Shown: one piece after another, positions 1 to 6,615 of the stretch | Layout: every line of letters begins with the position of its first letter | Position numbering within the stretch: the first letter of the stretch is position 1 | Source of the DNA: Nitrososphaeraceae archaeon | Lineage (GTDB): Archaea > Thermoproteota > Nitrososphaeria > Nitrososphaerales > Nitrosopumilaceae | NCBI GenBank assembly: GCA_025922755.1 | Contig: JAICHE010000031.1 | Location: forward strand, 1 to 9,120 | Reading direction: 5' to 3' | DNA length: 9,120 nucleotides | Translations under genes and position numbers: made by a program | Notes under the pieces: model-generated | Told to the model about the DNA's origin: nothing | What the model saw: only the letters and a program-made list of their open reading frames with translations | The model's database searches: none

Positions 1-984
1 ACCAGAGGTGACGATATCGACAATTACAAACTAGTCGAGACTGGTACTGACACTGGCATCTTTACTGGTGAGGTTATCCTTACTGGTTTCACACACGATG
101 CTGATGGCGATTCCAGAACTGGTGATGACAACGGTAATGATGTAGTTTCTCGTGCTCCATCTGGCAAAGGTCCAACTGATGGACTCTTGCCAGCTGATGA
201 TGATGACGGTATTACTGTATCCTTTGAATTCTCAGAGGATGAGACAGTAGTCGGCTCAGCACTTATCAGATGGAACATTGGTGAGGTACAATGGCTTGAA
301 GCAAGTTATCCTGCAAGCGGAACTGGCGTAGTTAGAGTAATTGATCCAGACATGAACTTAGATCCAGAAGCAGTCGACAACTTCGATGTCGACGTATGGT
401 CTGATTCTGATGCTGGTGGTATCGACTTGACTGTAACTGAGACTAATGAGGCAACCGGAATATTCGAAGGAACAGTGTTCTTCACTGTAACTGATGAATC
501 ATCTGGTCACAGACTCAGAGTCGCAGAAGGTGACACTGTCACTGCAGAATATGAAGATAACACCCTACCTGATCCATATACAACAGCAGATGAACTTGAT
601 ATCACTGCCACTTCACTCATAGGTACTGTTGTACCACCTCTAGAGAGAGCTCCAGCTTCTAACTGTAGAGTTGTTGATGCCTTCGGTAACACTCTAAGCA
701 GTGTCTCCGTAGACCAACAGGTGCAAATTACTTGTGATGTTGCAAATGGCCAAGATAGAGAGCAACCATTCGCTTACTTGATACAGATTCAGGATGCAAA
801 CGGCGTTACAGTCTCACTAGCATGGATTACTGGTTCATTGACCGCAGGTCAATCATTCAGCCCAGCCTTGTCATGGATTCCAGAACTAACCGGTACATTT
901 GATGTAACCGCATTTGTCTGGGAGAGCGTTGATAATCCAACTGCTCTATCTCCACCACAAGAGATCAGCATAACTGTCAGATAA
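1..984 (+). CDS. Probable S-layer surface protein, C-terminal part (5' end outside window)
   Basis: The frame is open from base 1 and closes with TAA at 982-984, giving the last 327 residues of a longer secreted protein. The visible part is very acidic, with Asp-rich turns at about residues 33-47 and 64-70. It is beta-rich and contains two copies of a motif of the type ETGTDTGIFTGEV (about 13-25) and TETNEATGIFEGTV (about 146-159), plus the segment VIDPDMNLDP near 113-122. This repeat style is what I know from marine thaumarchaeal S-layer proteins. Only two cysteines are visible (222 and 245), possibly a disulfide in the last domain. There is no C-terminal membrane helix, so the protein must be held at the surface by something else. 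G+C is clearly higher than next door (30 of 60 bases at 361-420 against 17 of 60 at 2281-2340) and C-ending codons such as GTC and GAC are frequent, consistent with very high expression. Surface protein is fairly sure; the exact S-layer assignment is inference. Confidence 0.75.
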   Translation, partial: TRGDDIDNYKLVETGTDTGIFTGEVILTGFTHDADGDSRTGDDNGNDVVSRAPSGKGPTDGLLPADDDDGITVSFEFSEDETVVGSALIRWNIGEVQWLEASYPASGTGVVRVIDPDMNLDPEAVDNFDVDVWSDSDAGGIDLTVTETNEATGIFEGTVFFTVTDESSGHRLRVAEGDTVTAEYEDNTLPDPYTTADELDITATSLIGTVVPPLERAPASNCRVVDAFGNTLSSVSVDQQVQITCDVANGQDREQPFAYLIQIQDANGVTVSLAWITGSLTAGQSFSPALSWIPELTGTFDVTAFVWESVDNPTALSPPQEISITVR

Positions 985-1096
985 GACTAGAAAATTCACA
1001 CTATTCCTTTTCTTTTTTTTGAATTCACACTTAACGATAGTTATGGACAATTTTTCCAGAACCAATATCTAGGTGAAAATATTCAGGTAATCTATC
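985..1096. other. Intergenic region between S-layer gene and coiled-coil gene
   Basis: These 112 bases hold the T-tract terminator, a 10-base direct repeat AATTCACACT (993-1002 and 1022-1031) flanking that tract, and a 7-base inverted repeat (ACGATAG at 1034-1040, CTATCGT at 1092-1098) whose second arm runs into the GTG start of the next gene. No good TATA box stands at the leaderless distance from that start; CAATATCT (1063-1070) is a weak candidate. A weak Shine-Dalgarno-like AGGT lies at 1085-1088. Confidence 0.4.
1003..1020 (+). terminator. T-rich transcription terminator after the S-layer gene
   Basis: Starting about 19 bases after the stop codon there is a pyrimidine-rich run ending in eight consecutive T (1013-1020). 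Archaeal RNA polymerase terminates at such T tracts without needing a hairpin, and I see no strong stem before it. It would separate a very abundant S-layer transcript from the downstream genes. Confidence 0.6.
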
Positions 1097-2065
1097 GTGA
1101 ACAAAAAAATTCTAATTTTGTTTTTAATTCCTTTAATGTCCATTTCAACTCCTAATGGATTTTCAGAGTTGGAAGTCACAACAAACAGCCAAGTGTTTTC
1201 AGAAAATCAACCATTATTTGTTTATGGTCAAGGATTGCCCCATGAAAATTTGATAATTAGATTATTTGCACCAGATGAAACAATTGCAAGATTTGACCAA
1301 ATAACAACAGACGAAGAAGGCTCATTTAGCCATGTTCTCTTGGTGTGGCCCGAATCAACCCCCAGTTTTCCATTTGGAACTTATACTGTTGAAGTAATTA
1401 GCACTGAGCAAAGTGGATTGTCTCAAAAAATAGATGTTAAATTCACTTCTACCACCGAACTTGTTGATGTTCCAGTAGAAAGGCAAGTAAATACACTTGT
1501 GTTTGCTCCTGAAACTGCAGCAATAAACAACTCATTTCGAGTATTTGTTCAAACCACTAGTGATGGTCTTTTAATTGGAAGCGACCCGAGTAAATTGCTT
1601 ACAACAACCCATGTACATCTACCTTCAGGTAAGGTACAGACATTGTCTGATTCTTTTGAAACCTTACATCAAGGATTATACTTTGTTGACTACACTCCAG
1701 ACGAGGAAGGGACATATGTTTTTCATGTAGTTGCATTTAGTCAAGGAACTATCTCTCACGGTTCAGCAGCTACTCTTGTGCAAACTCAGGATATTAGTGG
1801 AATATCAGATCAAATTATTGAGCTAAATACAATTTTAGAGGAAACTTCGTCAGAACTTGAAATACTAAAATCAGAGGTTAACGAATTTGGCTCGACTCTA
1901 GAGTCTGCAAGCAATAACATTGATTCTAGTGTGGAATCTGTATCAAATTCTGTAACTAATATCGAGGAGGCATCATCTCAACTAAACTCATTACTATTTC
2001 CAATAGTTGCATCTATTGGAATTATTGTAGCTCTTCAAGTGGCCATACTTGCAAGAAGAAGATAG
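1097..2065 (+). CDS. Secreted protein with two beta domains, long coiled coil and C-terminal membrane anchor
   Basis: This 322-residue protein is not one I can name. The GTG at 1097 is the first usable start, because an in-frame TAA lies at 1088-1090, and it yields a clean signal peptide (residues 1-23, MNKKILILFLIP). Two Ig-like beta domains follow, about 25-117 and 125-228. From 233 to 299 runs an almost perfect heptad pattern (a/d positions include I240, L243, L247, L254, L257, V261, F264, L268, I275, V282, I289, L296), predicting an oligomeric coiled coil about 10 nm long. Residues 299-318 are a hydrophobic helix followed by RRR, so the C-terminus is fixed in the membrane and everything else projects outward. 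The gene lies directly downstream of the S-layer gene. The layout (beta head, coiled-coil stalk, C-terminal anchor) recalls SlaB, the S-layer stalk of Sulfolobales, but I see no sequence evidence of homology. Reading frame is certain; stalk role is inference. Confidence 0.8.
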   Translation: MNKKILILFLIPLMSISTPNGFSELEVTTNSQVFSENQPLFVYGQGLPHENLIIRLFAPDETIARFDQITTDEEGSFSHVLLVWPESTPSFPFGTYTVEVISTEQSGLSQKIDVKFTSTTELVDVPVERQVNTLVFAPETAAINNSFRVFVQTTSDGLLIGSDPSKLLTTTHVHLPSGKVQTLSDSFETLHQGLYFVDYTPDEEGTYVFHVVAFSQGTISHGSAATLVQTQDISGISDQIIELNTILEETSSELEILKSEVNEFGSTLESASNNIDSSVESVSNSVTNIEEASSQLNSLLFPIVASIGIIVALQVAILARRR

Positions 2066-2073
2066 TTATAATA
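2066..2073 (+). promoter_or_regulatory. TATA box of the subtilase gene
   Basis: TTATAATA begins directly after the stop codon of the preceding gene and lies 31 bases (first T to A of ATG) upstream of the start at 2097. In archaea transcription begins about 26 bases after the box centre, so the mRNA would start at or within a few bases of the ATG, giving a leaderless message. It suggests independent transcription despite the 31-base intergenic gap. Confidence 0.5.
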
Positions 2074-2096
2074 ATGTTGAATCCTTCAACAATCAT

Positions 2097-5000
2097 ATGC
2101 CGAAAACGGCAATCTTTTTTTCAATAATTTTACTTTCATCTCTATTTGCAAATTCTTACGGTTTTACTGGAGGAGATTTAGTTCAAGAAAATTTTGTTAC
2201 AAAAAATTATGACAATATTAATTCAGGGATTCTAGATATTCCTGAAAATTTTTTTACAAAAAATAATTACAAAAGATACATTGTTTTTGGGGAAGGACTC
2301 GATGATTCAGATTTTTTAAAAAAAAATTCATTATATGGTGTAGAGTCTGATAGGGGATTTTTTCATGTTGCAATACTAGAAGAAAATTCAATTTCTAATC
2401 TTATTGCACGTGGATATTATGTAATTGAAGACTTTGAATTAGATTTTCATTCAACAGAAATTCCAGATGCATCAAGGATTGGAAAAATAACTGGTTCATC
2501 TCTTGCAGAAGAAAAGTATAATGTCACCGGACAAGGTGTAACTATAGCAGTTGTTGATACAGGAGTAGATTTTTCAAATCCTGATATTCAAGATTCAGTT
2601 GCAAGAGATAGTAAAAATCATCCAATAATGATTGATGCCGATGGACAAGGGATAATCCTAACCAATGCAACATTTTTTGCCTACATTGATAAAGACAACA
2701 TCATCCGGAATTACACAAAATCCTTACCTGATAACATGACTTCTGGAGTTTATTATAATAAGGATGGAGTATTTCTTGACATTTCTCAGGGAGGAAAGGG
2801 AACTCAAATTCCTGTTTATAACTCATTTTTTCCTCAAGCCGGATCACAAGTTGTGTTTAATGGAACTCTCACAGAAGATATGAAAATTGGTAATAACAAT
2901 AGAGATTACATCCATTCAAAAAGTGGAATTTATCATCTTGGAATAATGTATCAGGGTAGTTTTTCTGGACAAATTAGAATTCAAGTAGTACCAGTTTTAT
3001 TTGTAGATGCTAATGAAGCAGGAAACTATGATACAATAATTCCAGACCTTTCAACTTCTTGGGAGGATTATACGCGATTTGATTTAGAGGCAGGAGAAAA
3101 ACCAAATTATGATTTTGATTTCACTGATGAAAAACCAATTGTTCTAGGAAGTGGAAATGAATTTTTAGTTTATGATTCAAATGATGATGGAAAAATTGAT
3201 TATTCTGCAGGAACTGTGGGAGCAAGGGTTTTAGATATCCATAACGTTATTCAAAATGCAACAATTAAGATTGATGATAAATTAAATGCCATAAACGGAA
3301 CATTACTTGCACCGATAGATTCCAATGGAACGTATTTTGGAGTTATGACGGACTTTATGGGTCATGGAACAGCCAGTGCGGCTTCAATTAGCTCAAAAGG
3401 TGTGCAAGAATATGATATCTACAATAATACATCAAAGTATGTAATTAAGGGAGTTGCACCTGGAGCAAAAATTGTTCCAATAAAGGCTCTTTGGTTTGGA
3501 GATACTGTGTATGCTTGGTTGTGGGCAGCAGGATTTGAACACCATGATAACAATTGGAAATTTTCAGGAAAACCAAATGTTGATATTATTTCCAATAGTT
3601 GGGGCATCTCAAACTTTCCTCTTTTACAATCAGCACCTGGAATGGACATCTTATCTTTGATCCAAAGTATTTTGATAACCCCGCATTCACTTGATGATGA
3701 TTATCCTGGAATTATCATTGTATCAAGTTCGGGAAATTCCGGACCGGGATATGGAACAATTGGAATGCCAAATGCTTCTCCATTTGGAATTTCAGTTGGT
3801 GCAACTACAAACAATGTTTTTGTGGGATATGGACCATTTGAAGATCAACCACGATTTGGAAATACAACAACTCATTATAATCATGTAGTCGACTTCTCAA
3901 GTAGAGGTCCTGGAATTATAGGGGATCCTAAACCAGACATTATGAGTATAGGTGCACATGGGTTTGTCCCATCATCCATGCTAAAATATGAAAAAGACTC
4001 TAAATTAGAATCATTTTCTTTGTTCGGTGGAACTAGTATGGCAGCTCCTCTTGTTGCTGGCAGCGCAGCTGTTTTAATGGAAGGATTAAACAAACAATCA
4101 AAAGATTACGATCCATTTTACATAAAAAACATTTTAATGTCAACTGCAAAGGATTTGGAAAATGATCCCTTCAATCAAGGTTCTGGATTAGTAAATGTTG
4201 ACTCTGCTTTACAATTTGTAAATGGAGAAAATGGAATTTTTGTTGTTTCCAATGATGCATCATATGATAACATCAAAAATATTCTTGATCCTGTAGTAGA
4301 ATCCTTTAATTCTACTGTAATTGGATTTGATCAATTCCAAATACCATCAAAAAAAATGCCAATGACAAGTTGGTTTGCAGGACATATGTTACCAGGCGAA
4401 ACAGGTGGAACAATCTATACAATTGAAAATCCTACCGAAAAACCAATCGAAATCAAAATAAGATCTCAAAAAATATCTCTAATCGAAAAAAACCAATTGG
4501 AAGGAGAAACTAAGGTTCGTCAAAAGGATCTTAATTATCTTAAAGACAATGAACTAAAGGATAAACCTGCATACATTCCAAACTATGTTAAATTATCTGA
4601 TGTCAAGACACACAAAGATTTGGGAGAATTTTATGGCAAAGAAAATCCGATTCCTGATGATGCATCATTATTAATCTTAAACGTAAATTTCCCTTTTACC
4701 TCATTTATGAATAAAACTAATGACCTTTATGCAGATGATTTGCGTATATCTTCTCTTTATCTTTATGATTGGATTGATCACAATAACAATACCAAAGTTA
4801 CTAGTGATGAGTTGTCATTAATCAGTAGAGCTGGATCATGGGGAACGGTTCAAGAATTAAGAATTTCAGAACCTCAGGAAAAATTTGAAGGAACCCCAAT
4901 TGTTGGAGTTTATCCTGTACCAACAAAATTTTCCTACTGGGTAGGTGATACCTACCAAAATGCCACATCTATGGATTACACTTTATCTGCAAGTTATTAC

Positions 5001-5966
5001 AAAAAACAAAACTGGTCTGTAATTTGGCCAGAGTCCTCCACAATTACTGTACTCCCAAAAGATTCTGTTGATGTTAAAATTAATTTGAGTTTGCCAGAAG
5101 AAATTCAGACAGGTGTCTATCAAGGATTTTTAACTTTTGAGGGAGATCAGCATACCGTAAATGCACCAGTTTCATTCGTGGTTAAATCAAAAGTAAATCA
5201 AAAAGAAATCCCAATCGTAATTTCCGGTAGTCAAACCGATGATATAGTTTATGGAAATGGATACATCAAAGGTGCGTTTGATATGGCAAATAGATACATG
5301 GCAGGAGACTGGAGACAATACTATTTTGATATTCAAGATGAATCGATAAACTCTGCTTCAATTGAATTGTCTTGGGATTCAGATGACACAAATCTTTCTG
5401 TATTTGTCATGAATCCAAAAGGAAAAATAATTCAAACCAATATGCCCTCAGGAATATTTGGACACTTTCTTGGTTGGGCATCTCTTGATTGGTTAGGTGG
5501 CTCTGCATTCAGTCAGGGAGGAGGGTTTTATCCTGTAAAAAACAAAGATAATACATCAACAGTAATTTATGTTCCAATCAATCAAACAGGCACTCACTCA
5601 ATATTGGCACATTCTACCTTATTTGGAGGTAATTCAACAACTGAACCAATTACATTAGTGGCAAAATTCTCTACAATTTCAGCAGATGAACAAATTGAAT
5701 TAAATGAATTAAACCAAACAAAAATTCAACCAGAACTTATTATTCCAAATAAGACAAAAGCAATTCCCGAAATCTCCAAAGACAATGTTGAGGAAACCAT
5801 AATCAAAGAGAAAAAAGAATCTATTCCAGAAAAAAAGTTGGAAGAATCAGTTCTAACGCCAGATAATCAAAATATGTTCCCTGATCAGCTCCTTATTGGA
5901 ATTGGTATTGGAATTGCGATCGGTTTGGCATTTGTATTTATCACAAAACGAAATTCAGACAAATAA
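2097..5966 (+). CDS. Cell-surface subtilisin-like serine protease (family S8), membrane-anchored
   Basis: A 1289-residue secreted protease. The ATG at 2097 is chosen because it gives a signal peptide (1-22); the frame is open upstream to a TTG at 2049, but that would bury the signal and overlap the previous gene. Residues about 58-118 look like an inhibitor/chaperone prodomain (YIVFGEG, then FHVAIL and a helix). The subtilisin triad is intact: Asp154 in VVDTGVD, His423 in GHGTASA, Ser647 in GGTSMAAP, with oxyanion Asn547 in SSGNSGPG. Asp and His are 269 residues apart, against about 30 in subtilisin, so a large insertion sits in the catalytic domain; it contains an EF-hand-like Ca site DSNDDGKID (360-368). 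Downstream are beta-sandwich domains (one near 972-1030), a second EF-like loop (894-905), a possible pre-peptidase C-terminal-type domain (about 1059-1185), a Lys/Glu/Pro linker and a C-terminal membrane helix (1265-1283). About 22 N-glycosylation sequons are present. Substrate unknown; surface protein processing is inferred. Confidence 0.92.
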   Translation: MPKTAIFFSIILLSSLFANSYGFTGGDLVQENFVTKNYDNINSGILDIPENFFTKNNYKRYIVFGEGLDDSDFLKKNSLYGVESDRGFFHVAILEENSISNLIARGYYVIEDFELDFHSTEIPDASRIGKITGSSLAEEKYNVTGQGVTIAVVDTGVDFSNPDIQDSVARDSKNHPIMIDADGQGIILTNATFFAYIDKDNIIRNYTKSLPDNMTSGVYYNKDGVFLDISQGGKGTQIPVYNSFFPQAGSQVVFNGTLTEDMKIGNNNRDYIHSKSGIYHLGIMYQGSFSGQIRIQVVPVLFVDANEAGNYDTIIPDLSTSWEDYTRFDLEAGEKPNYDFDFTDEKPIVLGSGNEFLVYDSNDDGKIDYSAGTVGARVLDIHNVIQNATIKIDDKLNAINGTLLAPIDSNGTYFGVMTDFMGHGTASAASISSKGVQEYDIYNNTSKYVIKGVAPGAKIVPIKALWFGDTVYAWLWAAGFEHHDNNWKFSGKPNVDIISNSWGISNFPLLQSAPGMDILSLIQSILITPHSLDDDYPGIIIVSSSGNSGPGYGTIGMPNASPFGISVGATTNNVFVGYGPFEDQPRFGNTTTHYNHVVDFSSRGPGIIGDPKPDIMSIGAHGFVPSSMLKYEKDSKLESFSLFGGTSMAAPLVAGSAAVLMEGLNKQSKDYDPFYIKNILMSTAKDLENDPFNQGSGLVNVDSALQFVNGENGIFVVSNDASYDNIKNILDPVVESFNSTVIGFDQFQIPSKKMPMTSWFAGHMLPGETGGTIYTIENPTEKPIEIKIRSQKISLIEKNQLEGETKVRQKDLNYLKDNELKDKPAYIPNYVKLSDVKTHKDLGEFYGKENPIPDDASLLILNVNFPFTSFMNKTNDLYADDLRISSLYLYDWIDHNNNTKVTSDELSLISRAGSWGTVQELRISEPQEKFEGTPIVGVYPVPTKFSYWVGDTYQNATSMDYTLSASYYKKQNWSVIWPESSTITVLPKDSVDVKINLSLPEEIQTGVYQGFLTFEGDQHTVNAPVSFVVKSKVNQKEIPIVISGSQTDDIVYGNGYIKGAFDMANRYMAGDWRQYYFDIQDESINSASIELSWDSDDTNLSVFVMNPKGKIIQTNMPSGIFGHFLGWASLDWLGGSAFSQGGGFYPVKNKDNTSTVIYVPINQTGTHSILAHSTLFGGNSTTEPITLVAKFSTISADEQIELNELNQTKIQPELIIPNKTKAIPEISKDNVEETIIKEKKESIPEKKLEESVLTPDNQNMFPDQLLIGIGIGIAIGLAFVFITKRNSDK

Positions 5967-5976
5967 TTGAACAAGG

Positions 5977-5984
5977 TTTATAAG
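5977..5984 (+). promoter_or_regulatory. TATA box of the Rieske-cytochrome b operon
   Basis: TTTATAAG is close to the archaeal TATA consensus and lies 33 bases (first T to A of ATG) before the Rieske start. Initiation about 26 bases beyond the box centre falls only a few bases before the ATG, so the message is probably leaderless or nearly so. The same octamer precedes the cupredoxin gene. Confidence 0.65.
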
Positions 5985-6009
5985 CAATTTGGCGAGTACG
6001 TCAGCTTGA

Positions 6010-6615
6010 ATGTCAGAGCAGGGGACGCAAAAATCTGGCGGGTTATCCAGAAGAGACTTTCTAAAATTAATGGGTGCCGCAGGAACAGGCCTAGCATTTG
6101 CTCCATTTATCCCATTTGGAAATTACATGCCAAATCCTTCATCTGCCACACTTGAAAAGGTCCCTGTTATCTTGCCTGATGGTACTCAAGCAAACGTTGA
6201 TACTTATCCAATTAATCATGCAGAAGTTATTACTTATCCTTCAACAGGTGATGCTGCCCTTGATGCAGAAGCATTTCGAAAATGGCAATTCATAAGATTA
6301 CCTGAAGAACTAGGAGGTTCAAAAAAAGATGTGTCTGCATTTAGAGGATACAGTATGATTTGTCTTCATCTTTGGTGTTTGTGGAAATATTGGCCGGATG
6401 AAGGCAGAAAAAGAGGCGAATGTCCATGTCATGGGAGTATGTATGATGTAATTACGGGAACTGCATATATTGGACCGGCATCTGTTCAGGCTGCACCATC
6501 AAACACATTACCAAAACTTAATTTTGAAATTGATTCAGATGGCCTTTTATGGATTATGCCACCAAAGTGGGGTGTGAATGACAATGGAGTAATTGGATAT
6601 GGCCGTTTCGCTTAG
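6010..6615 (+). CDS. Rieske [2Fe-2S] iron-sulfur protein of complex III
   Basis: A 201-residue Rieske protein that would pass electrons from quinol at cytochrome b to an external acceptor. It starts with a twin-arginine signal (LSRRDFLKL, 13-20) followed by a hydrophobic stretch (about 21-37), so the folded cluster domain is exported by Tat and probably stays anchored. Box I is CLHLWC (118-123) and box II is CPCHGS (138-143). C118, H120, C138 and H141 would bind the cluster, and C123 with C140 would form the stabilising disulfide. Box I departs from the classic CTHLGC by Leu and Trp. S143 and Y145 match the hydroxyl residues that raise the cluster potential in mitochondrial and other high-potential Rieske proteins. 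A gly-pro element (IGPA, 154-157) follows, as the family expects. The 3' end overlaps the cytochrome b gene by 17 bases, so the pair is an operon and probably translationally coupled. Confidence 0.95.
   Translation: MSEQGTQKSGGLSRRDFLKLMGAAGTGLAFAPFIPFGNYMPNPSSATLEKVPVILPDGTQANVDTYPINHAEVITYPSTGDAALDAEAFRKWQFIRLPEELGGSKKDVSAFRGYSMICLHLWCLWKYWPDEGRKRGECPCHGSMYDVITGTAYIGPASVQAAPSNTLPKLNFEIDSDGLLWIMPPKWGVNDNGVIGYGRFA
6586..6590 (+). promoter_or_regulatory. Internal Shine-Dalgarno site for cytochrome b
   Basis: GGAGT lies inside the end of the Rieske gene, nine bases before the ATG at 6599. It supports that ATG over the earlier in-frame TTG at 6593. It also fits the archaeal pattern in which the first gene of an operon is leaderless and the internal gene uses a ribosome binding site. 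Confidence 0.5.

Noticed and set aside
24..278. Minus-strand open frame opposite the S-layer-type gene
   Set aside because: Ser/Pro/Val-rich antisense of Asp/Gly/Thr repeats; the plus strand clearly codes for a repeat protein.
993..1031. Direct repeat AATTCACACT as a possible mobile-element target duplication
   Set aside because: The 19 bases between the copies hold only the T-tract terminator; no transposase or inverted ends are present.
2049..2096. N-terminal extension of the subtilase from a TTG at 2049
   Set aside because: It would overlap the previous gene and put 16 polar residues before an otherwise clean signal peptide; the ATG at 2097 also fits the TATA spacing.
2312..2326. T6-A9 homopolymer run as a possible frameshift or pseudogene break
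   Set aside because: The frame continues unbroken through the whole catalytic domain to a membrane anchor, so there is no sign of disruption.
3419..4093. Several open frames inside the subtilase gene on both strands
   Set aside because: They lie across the oxyanion and catalytic-serine coding regions of an intact protease and have no independent features.
5967..6155. Open frame beginning just after the subtilase stop
   Set aside because: It overlaps the start of the Rieske gene in another frame, contains its TATA box and encodes no recognisable motif.
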